From contig JAEWRW010000059.1 in the NCBI GenBank assembly GCA_023398815.1, positions 62,001 through 126,000 of the forward strand: a DNA stretch of 64,000 bases, read 5' to 3'. Each line of letters starts with the position of its first letter. Position 1 is the stretch's first letter. The notes under the pieces are model-generated. The model was not told the origin of the DNA. It did no database searches and saw only the letters and a program-made list of their open reading frames with translations. The position numbers were made by a program, and so were the translations under genes. This document shows, piece by piece, positions 48,677-56,865 of this stretch. The stretch is from Bacillota bacterium. Lineage in GTDB: Bacteria; Bacillota; Clostridia; Christensenellales; UMGS416.

Positions 48677-49932
48677 TTGGGTTCCTCCTTTATGGTTGGT
48701 ATCTTGCTGGCAAACAGACCCGCGTCCTTCAGCTTGGTCATATTGCCGTTGATGAGGTACAGGTCACCGCCTTCCTCGGCGGGGATGCGGTTCATATCCT
48801 CCAGTTGCCGGATGTCGTTGGCCGACAGCCAACCGTTCTGTCTTCCGGTGGCATAGCCTTGCATTCGGCTTTGATAGTCGCCGCGCAATAGACCGTCGAG
48901 GTTGAACTTGATGAACAGGCGGGATTTCTCGGAGGGAAGCATCAGCGACTGCTGGAGGGATTGCTCCCAGCGCACGACCCAAGGATCGAGCGTGTATTTC
49001 ACGAATTCCAGTGACTGCTGCTCGATGTTCGAGAAGCTAGACTTCTCCAGATCGCCGACCATGTGCGGTGGGACACGGAAGATACGGGCGATCTCATTGA
49101 TCTGAAATTTCCGTGTTTCCAGAAACTGCGCCTGTTCCGGCGGGATGCCGATGGCTTGAAACTTCATGCCTTCTTCCAGCACGGCCACGCGGTGAGCGTT
49201 GCCGCTGCCCTGATAGGCGCTGTTCCAGCTGTCCTTGACTCGCTGAATATCCTTGATGACTCCGGGGTGTTCCAGAACGCCGCCAGGGTTTGCGCCATTG
49301 GCGAAAAAGGTTGCGCCGTACTCCTCGGTGGCCAGCGCCATGCCAATGGCGTTTTTTGCCATTGCGATGGGTGAGTAGCCGATCAGCCCGTCGAAGCCCA
49401 GGCCGGGAATGTGCAAAACCTGGTCACGACGCAGGGTGATGTAGCCGCCTGTTTTGTTTATACAGCTCTCGTCAGCGTCGCGGTAGTACGTGTAGACCAG
49501 CTCGCCACTCGCGGAGCGGCTGACGTCCATCTTGTTGGGCAACAGCGGATAGAGCGCTAAAACACGGCCATACCCATCGCGGATGATTTGCGCGTAGGCG
49601 TTGCCCCATAAAAGAAGATGACTCATCAGTGTCTCCCGGAACACGAACGAGGTCATCTCGGGGTTTGGCTCATCGTGGAGCAGGTAGTATATTGGGTGTT
49701 GAGGTATACGCTCCTTGCCACCGTCAGCCTTGTACTGGTAGACATGGAGCGGAAGTCCCGCAATGGCCTCGGCCAGGATGCGGACGCAGGCATACACCGC
49801 CGTGGTCTGCATCGCTGTCCGCTCGTTTACCGTCTTGCCGCTGGTTGTGCTGCCGAACAGGAAGCTGAAGGCGCTGCCTACCCGGTTCTGGGGCTTATCG
49901 CGGGAGCGGAACAGCCCGCTTAATATACTCAA
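48673..49932 (-). CDS. Portal protein, HK97 family
   Basis: 419 residues. NERTAMQTTAVYACVRILAE, PLHVYQYKADGGKERIPQHP, YYLLHDEPNPEMTSFVFRE and EIARIFRVPPHMVGDLEKSS are signature portal motifs. It forms the dodecameric DNA gate at one capsid vertex and docks the terminase. AGGTGATGTTC precedes the start. Confidence 0.95.
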   Translation of the reverse strand: MSILSGLFRSRDKPQNRVGSAFSFLFGSTTSGKTVNERTAMQTTAVYACVRILAEAIAGLPLHVYQYKADGGKERIPQHPIYYLLHDEPNPEMTSFVFRETLMSHLLLWGNAYAQIIRDGYGRVLALYPLLPNKMDVSRSASGELVYTYYRDADESCINKTGGYITLRRDQVLHIPGLGFDGLIGYSPIAMAKNAIGMALATEEYGATFFANGANPGGVLEHPGVIKDIQRVKDSWNSAYQGSGNAHRVAVLEEGMKFQAIGIPPEQAQFLETRKFQINEIARIFRVPPHMVGDLEKSSFSNIEQQSLEFVKYTLDPWVVRWEQSLQQSLMLPSEKSRLFIKFNLDGLLRGDYQSRMQGYATGRQNGWLSANDIRQLEDMNRIPAEEGGDLYLINGNMTKLKDAGLFASKIPTIKEEPN

Positions 49933-50007
49933 TGAACATCACCTCCGAAAAATGGGCATGAAAAAAGCACCGCCGAAGCGATGCTTACATCTGAAAAACA
50001 GGCTTAT

Positions 50008-50517
50008 TTACTTCATTAGATTCTCTATGGCCGATTTCCAGCTGTCAAGCTTTTCTTCATACTTTCTTGCTAATGCTCCACTTGATGACAGAACAGATCT
50101 ATGCTTTATTGAATCATATAGATCAGGAAAAGCTTTGTGAAAAGCATCTTCCGCGTCTTTCCCATTAAAAACAAACCCACATATCTGAGGATGTTGTTTA
50201 AGAAAGTTTGCAAAATCATTCGGAACTGGATTATGAATATTCGAATCTGCATACCCTTCCCGATTTGCACTTCCCAATACATCCCAAATCCCAATTTGAT
50301 GCCGAAGAAGAAAAGCGCATTTTTCAGAATATTTACTCAATGATGGTTGATTAAAAATGTCAAATATTATCCTCCAAAAACTATTCCTTGGACTGGAATA
50401 GTACTGGTTTGTAGACAAGGATTCTGGTCCCGGCAATGTTCCTAAGATGAGGACTCTGGTTTGTTTATCGGCTATCGCCTCGAAACAGGATATAGTCTTT
50501 TGGCTAACTTTATCCAT
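50008..50517 (-). CDS. DNA-deoxyinosine (hypoxanthine-DNA) glycosylase-like protein, UDG superfamily
   Basis: 169 residues. VLILGTLPGPESLSTNQYYS with SPRNSFWRIIFDIF is the uracil-DNA-glycosylase-superfamily active-site strand and loop in the form typical of the hypoxanthine-DNA glycosylase group. IGIWDVLGSANREGYADSNI and SSSGALARKYEEKLDSWKSA form the second motif region. It should remove deaminated bases (hypoxanthine, perhaps others) from DNA. AT-rich and inserted between portal and terminase, with its own upstream promoter (50904-50932), so a cargo gene. Confidence 0.8.
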   Translation of the reverse strand: MDKVSQKTISCFEAIADKQTRVLILGTLPGPESLSTNQYYSSPRNSFWRIIFDIFNQPSLSKYSEKCAFLLRHQIGIWDVLGSANREGYADSNIHNPVPNDFANFLKQHPQICGFVFNGKDAEDAFHKAFPDLYDSIKHRSVLSSSGALARKYEEKLDSWKSAIENLMK

Positions 50518-50558
50518 CGTTGGTTACACCTCATATTGATTGACTAGAACGGAGTTGA

Positions 50559-50849
50559 TTAACCATTATCTCTTTCAAAGGCATGTATCTGAGGGAAAAC
50601 CTTATGATTTTTGAAAATGTAATACTTCCTCAACGCATTGGAATATGCACCATTATGATTTTTCATCTTCTCATTTACTTCAAGTAAAGCACGATGCATT
50701 CTTGTATCTGATGAGACAATCGTATCTAGAGATGTTTTGAGGGTTTCCTCAACAGCGCGTGCTTTGCTCATCCGCGTCGCAACAGCCTTTACTTTGCTTG
50801 TGATATTCTTGTCATCAAGAAGATATCTTTCGAATTCACTTTCTAGCAT
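50559..50849 (-). CDS. Small helical protein of unknown function, partner of the glycosylase gene
   Basis: 96 residues, almost all helical: LLDDKNITSKVKAVATRMSK, VEETLKTSLDTIVSSDTRMH and NGAYSNALRKYYIFKNHKVF. No family is named with confidence. It is first in the two-gene AT-rich unit after a good promoter, 41 bp before the glycosylase gene. Start at ATG 50849 with GAAGGGGG upstream. Confidence 0.65.
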   Translation of the reverse strand: MLESEFERYLLDDKNITSKVKAVATRMSKARAVEETLKTSLDTIVSSDTRMHRALLEVNEKMKNHNGAYSNALRKYYIFKNHKVFPQIHAFERDNG

Positions 50850-50903
50850 AGAGCAACCCCCTTCAACAAGAGCTTCTACCTTAATCCATTGTTGTCTTTG
50901 TCG

Positions 50904-50932
50904 ATTATAATATGAATAACAATAACTGTACA
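50904..50932 (-). promoter_or_regulatory. Promoter of the glycosylase moron pair
   Basis: Minus strand TGTACA (50932-50927), a 17-bp spacer and TATAAT (50909-50904), 55 bp upstream of the small helical gene. The surrounding DNA is AT-rich, unlike the late operon. Confidence 0.65.
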
Positions 50933-50954
50933 GGCTTTATCCCGAACAAGTGTT

Positions 50955-52556
50955 TTATAAAATCAGCAATCCTCTTTCTTCATAAACTGATTGTCCTTTG
51001 TCACCGCCGCACCGGATAGCCCTGTCAAGCGCCATGATGGTCGCCACCGCGCCGTCTATCCTCTCGGTGCTCTTTTCCTTGTCCGGCTTCACATTGCCCG
51101 CCGGGTCGGTCTTAATGTAGATGTTATCCATCATCCAGCGTAGGACAGGATGATCGCCGTGGGCGATCTTCTGCTCCAACGTCAGCTTCATCAATTCCTT
51201 GGTGGGTGGCGACATATCCTTGAAGCCCTGCCCGAACGGCACAACGGTAAAGCCCAGCCCCTCAAGGTTCTGCACCATCTGTACCGCACCCCATCGGTCA
51301 AACGCAATCTCCCGGATGTTGTACTTTGCACCGAGCTCATCAATGAACCGTTCTATGTACCCGTAGTGCACCACATTGCCCTCAGTGGTTAGCAGATGAC
51401 CTTGCCGCTCCCAGAGGTCGTACTGCACATGGTCGCGCCGGACGCGAAGATCGATGTTGTCCTCCGGCATCCAGAAGAACGGCAGGATTTCATATTTCCC
51501 GTCCTCATCCACCGGCGGGAACACCAGCGCGAAAGCGGTGATATCCGTCGTGGAAGAAAGGTCAAGCCCGCCGTAGCAGACTCGACCCTCAAGGCTCCCC
51601 ACATCGACCGGGAAAGCGCAGGCGTCCCATTTGGCCATCGGCATCCAACGGACGGCCTGCTTGACCCACTGGTTCAGGCGAAGCTGCCGGAAGCTATTCT
51701 CCTCGGCTGGATTCTGTTTCGCACTCTCGCAGGCGGCACGTACCTTGTCGATGCCGACCGTGATCCCGAGGGAGGGGTTGGCCTTCTTCCACACCTTGGG
51801 ATCAGTCCAGTCGTCGTCTTCCTTGGCACCGTAGATCACCGGGTAGAATGTGGGATCATGCTTTCGGCCCTCGAGGATATCTATAGCCTTTTGGTGCGTC
51901 TCGTAGCAGATGCTTTGTGTATCGGTGCCCGCCGTGGTGATGAGGAAATATAGTGGCTGCATCCTTGCATCGCCGGAGCCCTTGGTCATGACATCGAATA
52001 GCTTCCGGTTCGGCTGGGTGTGGAGTTCGTCGAACACCACGCCGTGGATGTTGAAACCGTGCTTGGAGTACGCCTCAGCCGACAGCACCTGATAGAAGCT
52101 GTTGGTCGGCAGATATACGAGGCGCTTGGAGGAAGCCAGTAGCTTGACACGCCGGGAAAGCGCCGGGCACATGCGTACCATGTCAGCCGCCACCTCAAAC
52201 ACAATAGACGCCTGCTGGCGGTCGGCTGCACAGCCATAGACTTCGGCACGTTCCTCGCCATCGCCACAGGTCAAGAGTAGTGCGATGGCGGCGGCCAGTT
52301 CTGACTTACCCATCTTCTTCGGAATTTCCACATACGCCGTATTGAATTGGCGGTAACCATTGGGCTTGAGTACACCGAATACGTCGCGAACAATTTGTTC
52401 CTGCCAGTCGATAAGCTCGAAGGGCTTACCTGCCCAGGAGCCCTTGGTATGGGAGAGCGCCTCAATGAAAGACACTGCGTAATCAGCGGCACCCTGGTCA
52501 TAATGCGAACCATCGGCCATGAAGGCGGTGGGTTCGAATTTCTTTAATTTTCGCAT
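50955..52556 (-). CDS. Terminase large subunit
   Basis: 533 residues from ATG 52556 (AAGGAGG upstream). Motor: adenine/Walker A region AYVEIPKKMGKSELAAAIAL, Walker B with GVVFDELHTQPNRKLFDVMT. Nuclease: VCYGGLDLSSTTDITAFALV (first acidic residue), FDRWGAVQMVQNLEGLGF, and the late RIDGAVATIMALDRAIR. It packages DNA into the prohead through the portal. The paired small subunit lies 2.6 kb upstream, split from it by the methyltransferase and small genes. Confidence 0.95.
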   Translation of the reverse strand: MRKLKKFEPTAFMADGSHYDQGAADYAVSFIEALSHTKGSWAGKPFELIDWQEQIVRDVFGVLKPNGYRQFNTAYVEIPKKMGKSELAAAIALLLTCGDGEERAEVYGCAADRQQASIVFEVAADMVRMCPALSRRVKLLASSKRLVYLPTNSFYQVLSAEAYSKHGFNIHGVVFDELHTQPNRKLFDVMTKGSGDARMQPLYFLITTAGTDTQSICYETHQKAIDILEGRKHDPTFYPVIYGAKEDDDWTDPKVWKKANPSLGITVGIDKVRAACESAKQNPAEENSFRQLRLNQWVKQAVRWMPMAKWDACAFPVDVGSLEGRVCYGGLDLSSTTDITAFALVFPPVDEDGKYEILPFFWMPEDNIDLRVRRDHVQYDLWERQGHLLTTEGNVVHYGYIERFIDELGAKYNIREIAFDRWGAVQMVQNLEGLGFTVVPFGQGFKDMSPPTKELMKLTLEQKIAHGDHPVLRWMMDNIYIKTDPAGNVKPDKEKSTERIDGAVATIMALDRAIRCGGDKGQSVYEERGLLIL

Positions 52557-52584
52557 AGGCGCCGCCTCCTTTATAAAAGCGGGC

Positions 52585-52620
52585 AAAAGCAAAGAGCCTC
52601 CTAAGAAGCTCTTTGCTTTT
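52585..52620. terminator. Terminator/attenuator before the large terminase gene
   Basis: Perfect 13-bp stem AAAAGCAAAGAGC/GCTCTTTGCTTTT with a 10-nt loop, ending in T4 on both strands. It sits between the DUF5049-like gene and terminase and could limit read-through into the late genes. Confidence 0.8.
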
Positions 52621-52638
52621 AGCCGTTTCAGGTTTGCT

Positions 52639-52821
52639 TTATTTCTTAAATTCTCCGGTCAGGATAAAGCGACTGTATTCGTCGCGGTGGTCAATGAGAA
52701 ATTCTACAAGTTCATAAAAACCGCGTTCATTGGCCTCGTACTGGACGTGGTTCACGTCAGACATGTTCGTAACGCCACTGTCCCGGATAGAAAGGATTTG
52801 CCCCTTAATTTTCTCAGTCAT
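52639..52821 (-). CDS. DUF5049-like small phage protein
   Basis: 60 residues. MTEKIKGQILSIRDSGVTNM with YEANERGFYELVEFLIDH matches the DUF5049 type commonly encoded next to terminase in Firmicutes phages. Function unknown. It overlaps the previous gene by 8 nt. Confidence 0.8.
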   Translation of the reverse strand: MTEKIKGQILSIRDSGVTNMSDVNHVQYEANERGFYELVEFLIDHRDEYSRFILTGEFKK

Positions 52822-53068
52822 GGGCGACTTCCTCCTTTTCGGCGAGTAGTTTTTTCACCGTGTCTGTGCCGTAGACAACGCCCAGCGTTGATCCGCTGTC
52901 CCAGGAGCAGAATATTGTGCCCGTGTCGTCCACGAAGTCCACGGTTCCTTTGTCACCCGGCTTCAGCTTGGAGTAGGGGTCGTTCATGCTCACCAGTTCC
53001 ACGCGGGTGCCCGAGGGGTATTGACTGCGGAGCCGCTCTACGGTCTCCTTCGATGGGAATTTATTCAT
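52814..53068 (-). CDS. DUF4314-like small phage protein
   Basis: 84 residues from ATG 53068. KETVERLRSQYPSGTRVELV with LKPGDKGTVDFVDDTGTIFC is an SH3-like barrel of the DUF4314 kind. It overlaps both neighbours by 8 nt, which indicates a coupled set. Function unknown. Confidence 0.8.
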   Translation of the reverse strand: MNKFPSKETVERLRSQYPSGTRVELVSMNDPYSKLKPGDKGTVDFVDDTGTIFCSWDSGSTLGVVYGTDTVKKLLAEKEEVAHD

Positions 53069-53870
53069 CGGCCGATACCTCCGTCGCTTTCGGTGGTGCG
53101 CCGTTCTTGAAAGCGCTGTTGCCCGACAGGTTTTTGAGCAGAATCTTCCGCGCGGCCTTGTAGTCGTCGCCCACGAAGCCCAGCCGGATGAGGAATACCC
53201 GGAAGGCGAACTTCTCATTGTCGACTGGTTTCTCCTTGGCGGTCACGCGGTGCTGTTCCTTGGCGGCCGCGCAGAGGGCACCGATGAATCGGGAGTATGC
53301 GTTGCCCTCTTCCGGCTCGATGCCGAAGCGGAACCACGGGAACCTGAGCGTCGTTTCCGTCCGCTCAACGGGAAGCTCGTCAGCGCCTATGGCCTTTTTG
53401 ATGAGCGCTGCTTTGCTGGCTATAAGCCGGTCGAGGTTTTCCAGCGCCGTTACGGTGAAGCCCTCCAGCGGCATCTCAATCGTCAGGCTGTCGGGAACGT
53501 CTCTTTCCGATGGCCCTTCCGTGTAGTAGTCGTGGTCGAGGTTCCTGCGGGGTGCCAGTTCGGGAATGTACATCTCAACCGGGCCTCTGCGGAATTCCGC
53601 CAAAACTTCGTCGATGTCGTAGGGCATGCCGGTCTCCGGGTCATCCGACGCGAAGCCCGCCGCGTGTAATGCCTCCAGAAGCCTCCGTACGGTCGCCTCG
53701 TCAGTGCGTTCATCAAATGAGAGGGTTCCGTCCTTGCTGATGGTGACGTTCGCCACTACATAGGCGAAGCTCGGCGCTCCCTTGTAGACCGGTGCCCATC
53801 CGAGGATTCCGCCCACCGTTTCGACCAGTTCCTTACGCCTGGCCCTTGTTACGTTGAATCTGATTTCCAT
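53061..53870 (-). CDS. Conserved phage protein of unknown function ("virulence-related" type)
   Basis: 269 residues from ATG 53870 (AAGGAGG upstream). MEIRFNVTRARRKELVETVG starts a domain often found next to DUF4314 and DUF5049 genes in Firmicutes prophages and labelled virulence-related without experimental support. The central part is YIPELAPRRNLDHDYYTEG. The C-terminal half is helical (NEKFAFRVFLIRLGFVGDDY). The shared 12-mer ATCACTCTAAAG lies 36 bp upstream. Confidence 0.65.
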   Translation of the reverse strand: MEIRFNVTRARRKELVETVGGILGWAPVYKGAPSFAYVVANVTISKDGTLSFDERTDEATVRRLLEALHAAGFASDDPETGMPYDIDEVLAEFRRGPVEMYIPELAPRRNLDHDYYTEGPSERDVPDSLTIEMPLEGFTVTALENLDRLIASKAALIKKAIGADELPVERTETTLRFPWFRFGIEPEEGNAYSRFIGALCAAAKEQHRVTAKEKPVDNEKFAFRVFLIRLGFVGDDYKAARKILLKNLSGNSAFKNGAPPKATEVSADE

Positions 53871-53905
53871 TTGGTAAGCCTCCTTAGCTTTTTGTGACAC
53901 CATAT

Positions 53906-53917
53906 ATCACTCTAAAG
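53906..53917. promoter_or_regulatory. Shared 12-mer ATCACTCTAAAG, second copy
   Basis: Identical to 33540-33551 and again about 30 bp upstream of a leftward phage gene. It could be part of a phage-specific promoter or operator. Confidence 0.35.
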
Positions 53918-53948
53918 CTGTGGGATAGCAAGTTATATCGAGCGGGAA

Positions 53949-55196
53949 TTAATGTACATCAAGCTGTGGCATCTCCACATCGGAAAACGCTGTCTTCATG
54001 CCATCCCGCATGAGGAACACTTGATCCGCGTTGCCGACCTGTTCGATATACCGCTTCACGATCACATCGCAGTACTTCTCGTCCAGTTCCACGGTATAGC
54101 AGGTGCGCTCAGTCTGCTCACATGCAATCAGCGTAGAGCCGCTCCCGCCGAAGGGGTCGAGGATGATACATCCGGTCAGGCTGGAGTTGATGATCGGGTA
54201 GGCCACCAGCGGCACCGGCTTCATCGTGGGGTGGTCGGTGTTCTTCTTGGGCTTATCGAACTCCCAGATGGTGGACTGCTTTCGGTCGGAGTACCAGGCG
54301 TGCTTACCGGACTTCTTCCAGCCGAATAGGATCGGCTCATGCTGCCACTGATACGGAGAGCGGCCGAGCACCAGCGACTGCTTCTTCCAAATGCATGTGC
54401 CGGAGAGATAAAAACCGGCGGTGGCAAAAGCCCTGCGGAAGTTCAGTCCCTCGGTGTCCGCGTGGAACACATAAATGGACGCGTCCTTCGCCATCGCCTT
54501 TCCGGTGAGGGTGAACGCGTCCAGCAGGAACTGATAAAACTTCTCGTCAGCCATATTATCATTTTTGATCTTCCCGGCCGTGCCCTCGTAGTTAACATTG
54601 TACGGAGGATCGGTCACCGTGAGGTTTGCGGTCTTACCGTCCATCAGCTGGTCGAAGGTCTGGGCCTGGGTGCTGTCACCGCACACCAGCCGATGCCGTC
54701 CGAGCAGCCACAGATCACCCGGCTTTGTTATGGTTGGCTTGGCGAGCTCGGCGTCCACATCGAAGTCGTCGTCTTTCACATTCTCGACATTGCCCATCAG
54801 CTTGTTCATTTCAGCTTCATCGAAGCCCAGGAGGGATACATCAAAGTCGGCGCCCTGCAGTTCCGCGAGCTCGACCGACAACATCTCGGTATCCCAGCCA
54901 GCATTCATGGCAAGGCGGTTGTCAGCGATGATGTACGCCCGCTTCTGTGCTTCAGTCAGGTGCTCTGCAAACACGCAGGGCACTTCCGTGATACCTTCCT
55001 CCTTGGCGGCGAGGACGCGGCCGTGCCCGGCGATGATGTTCAGGTCTTTATCCACGATGACCGGATTGACGAATCCGAACTCACGTAAGCTGGCACGCAG
55101 CTGGAGAATTTGCTCTTTGCTGTGCGTCCGCGCGTTTCGTGCATACGGCACCAACCGGTCTATATTCACTTTTTCAAACCGCTCAGTTGTGTTCAT
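53949..55196 (-). CDS. ParB-domain / DNA methyltransferase fusion
   Basis: 415 residues. Residues 1-130: ParB/Srx-type domain (VPYARNARTHSKEQILQLRA, DLNIIAGHGRVLAAKEEG, AYIIADNRLAMNAGWD). Residues about 165-410: amino-methyltransferase with LTVTDPPYNVNYEG (catalytic DPPY) preceding the SAM motif ILDPFGGSGSTLIACEQTER (beta-class order). It probably methylates adenine or cytosine N4 in a short site, protecting phage DNA from host restriction. No cognate nuclease lies beside it, so it is an orphan. Confidence 0.93.
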   Translation of the reverse strand: MNTTERFEKVNIDRLVPYARNARTHSKEQILQLRASLREFGFVNPVIVDKDLNIIAGHGRVLAAKEEGITEVPCVFAEHLTEAQKRAYIIADNRLAMNAGWDTEMLSVELAELQGADFDVSLLGFDEAEMNKLMGNVENVKDDDFDVDAELAKPTITKPGDLWLLGRHRLVCGDSTQAQTFDQLMDGKTANLTVTDPPYNVNYEGTAGKIKNDNMADEKFYQFLLDAFTLTGKAMAKDASIYVFHADTEGLNFRRAFATAGFYLSGTCIWKKQSLVLGRSPYQWQHEPILFGWKKSGKHAWYSDRKQSTIWEFDKPKKNTDHPTMKPVPLVAYPIINSSLTGCIILDPFGGSGSTLIACEQTERTCYTVELDEKYCDVIVKRYIEQVGNADQVFLMRDGMKTAFSDVEMPQLDVH

Positions 55197-55198
55197 CT

Positions 55199-55777
55199 TT
55201 ACCGTCCTTTCCTGCCCGACAGCAGGGCTTCCATGATGTCGTCCTGCGGATTACCGATGAAAGCCGTGGTACAGTTTTGCTTGACGATGTCGAATATCTC
55301 ATACCAGATGAGATTGGCCTGCTTCTGAAACGACTGACTCATCTGTACGAATGGGGAGGCTATGGCGCCGCCGGTAGTCGGGTGTTTACCCAGCAGACCA
55401 TAAAGGCTTATTGCTTCCTCACACTGGATGTAGCGGGTGAACGCCTGCGCATAGGCTTCGATGAGGCGAGGGTTTACGAACCTCTCGCAGCCGCGCTCCT
55501 TGAGCCACTTCCATGTTTCTATGAACAGGGCGTCGGCGCCCAGCGGTTTCCCATCCTTCTGTCGCGCCCGTAGGTACTCGCTTGGCTCAGGCATATCTTC
55601 GCCGTACAAATCCGCCGCGTTGTCGAGGTCAGCTGCCTCGAGCAACGCGTCGGGATTCAGATCCGACGCCTCTAAAATCTTTGCGGCTTTCCCAGCCGTG
55701 ATCTTATCCGCAAGGGGCTGCGGTTTATCCCCGGCACGAACGCGGCGTCCGCCTCTATTTGTTCCGTCTTTGGCCAC
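55199..55777 (-). CDS. Terminase small subunit, P27 family
   Basis: 192 residues. MAKDGTNRGGRRVRAGDKPQ (basic start), ETWKWLKERGCERFVNPRLI and YAQAFTRYIQCEEAISLYGL match P27-type small terminases, which recognise phage DNA ends and hand them to the large subunit. The C-terminus (QDDIMEALLSGRKGR) is conserved too. It is separated from the large subunit by five genes' worth of sequence, a common variant. Confidence 0.9.
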   Translation of the reverse strand: MAKDGTNRGGRRVRAGDKPQPLADKITAGKAAKILEASDLNPDALLEAADLDNAADLYGEDMPEPSEYLRARQKDGKPLGADALFIETWKWLKERGCERFVNPRLIEAYAQAFTRYIQCEEAISLYGLLGKHPTTGGAIASPFVQMSQSFQKQANLIWYEIFDIVKQNCTTAFIGNPQDDIMEALLSGRKGR

Positions 55778-55902
55778 GTACCGTCACCCCCTTGCTATGG
55801 CGGGGTAAATCCCCCGTTTGAACCTAACTTTTTTCGCGCGTGACCCCACGCCCGTTGCACGCGAGAAAAGTCACGGAGATTTCGACCACCCCTGCCGGTT
55901 TA

Positions 55903-55929
55903 GGTTCGGGCAACAATTTAGCCCGAACC
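55903..55929 (-). terminator. Hairpin at the end of the HNH gene
   Basis: 9-bp perfect stem GGTTCGGGC/GCCCGAACC with a 9-nt loop that includes the HNH stop codon (55918). No T-run, so it may be an RNA-processing or weak terminator signal. The 140 bp to the small terminase hold no gene. Confidence 0.45.
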
Positions 55930-56283
55930 TCTTTTCCAGCGCCCGCCCTCGCGAGCAGTGATCTCGGAGTGGCAGGGAGTACATAATGCCATAAGGTTTG
56001 AAACATCGTTTGTGCCGCCTTTGGATAGCGGTTTGATATGGTGAACCTCCTCGGCGGAAGTGATCCGTCCTTGCTTCTCGCACCGCTCGCAGAGAGGGTG
56101 GGCGGAAATGTAGCGGTCGCGGATACGCTTCCACGTCCGGTTATAACGCTTCTTCACAGCGGGGTCGCGGTCGTACTTCTCATACTGAGCGGCTTCCTGC
56201 TTGGTGTGTTCCTCACAGAACCTGCCGTCTGTCAGCTTGGGACAGCCGGGGTGTGAGCACGGCCGCTTGGGTTTAAAGGGCAA
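55918..56283 (-). CDS. HNH endonuclease
   Basis: 121 residues from TTG 56283, chosen because GAGGTGA lies just upstream and LPFKPKRPCSHPGCPKL is the normal N-terminus of the family (zinc CxxC-type start). The HNH core is HPLCERCEKQGRITSAEEVH, HIKPLSKGGTNDVSNLMALC with CTPCHSEITAREGG. Phage HNH proteins next to terminase assist DNA cutting during packaging. Here the gene precedes the small terminase, the usual place. Confidence 0.92.
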   Translation of the reverse strand: MPFKPKRPCSHPGCPKLTDGRFCEEHTKQEAAQYEKYDRDPAVKKRYNRTWKRIRDRYISAHPLCERCEKQGRITSAEEVHHIKPLSKGGTNDVSNLMALCTPCHSEITAREGGRWKRGSG

Positions 56284-56311
56284 AGGGGTCACCTCACTTG
56301 GGCAAACGAAA

Positions 56312-56339
56312 AGCCCTCGCAGGTTTCCCCTCGAAGGCT
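56312..56339 (-). terminator. Possible terminator between ArpU-like and HNH genes
   Basis: Minus strand AGCCTTCG/CGAGGGCT stem (one mismatch) followed by TTTTC. It marks the border between the early/middle and late transcription units. Confidence 0.5.
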
Positions 56340-56412
56340 CTGTCGTCACACGTTTCGATGGTATAACAATACCATGCCGGAAAACAAACGTTACGTCAGC
56401 ATTCCCTCATTT

Positions 56413-56865
56413 TCATCCCCCGTACAGCAGGCTACACAGATGGCTCAACGCACGGCTGCGCAGGCGCTCAACGTGGCTTTCGCTGTAGTTCAGTTCATCC
56501 ATCAGCCGGTAGGTAGCGCCAGAGTTCTGGTTGTCGCCCAGGTAAAACTCTGAAAGAATATGCTGTTCGGTATCCGTCAGGCTCGACCACGCCGGCTCAA
56601 ACCATGACATGTATTCGAGCGCCTGGCTGTACCGATCCCGGAGAATGTCGAGCTTATCCAATTGGGCAGCCAGTTTGTCGGCGCCTGCCTGCGGGTTTCG
56701 GACAGAGGGCATACCCGATAGTTTCGGTAGCCTGGGAGAAGTCATCTTCTCGTACATGTCCTTTATTTCCTGCGGGGTATTGTTGATGATGAACCGCATA
56801 TTGTTGTAGTCTCGGATGGCGGCTATCGTGGCCGCGTTTTTGTTGATGTATTTCAGCGCAATCAT
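56413..56865 (-). CDS. ArpU/DUF1492-like late transcription regulator (sigma-like)
   Basis: 150 residues. The C-terminal third, LTDTEQHILSEFYLGDNQNS with LMDELNYSESHVERLRSRAL, is a sigma-70-region-4-type helix-turn-helix. The N-terminal part is helical. This arrangement fits ArpU/DUF1492 regulators that turn on phage late genes, and its position right before HNH-terminase supports that. It overlaps the helicase stop by 4 nt. Confidence 0.8.
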   Translation of the reverse strand: MIALKYINKNAATIAAIRDYNNMRFIINNTPQEIKDMYEKMTSPRLPKLSGMPSVRNPQAGADKLAAQLDKLDILRDRYSQALEYMSWFEPAWSSLTDTEQHILSEFYLGDNQNSGATYRLMDELNYSESHVERLRSRALSHLCSLLYGG

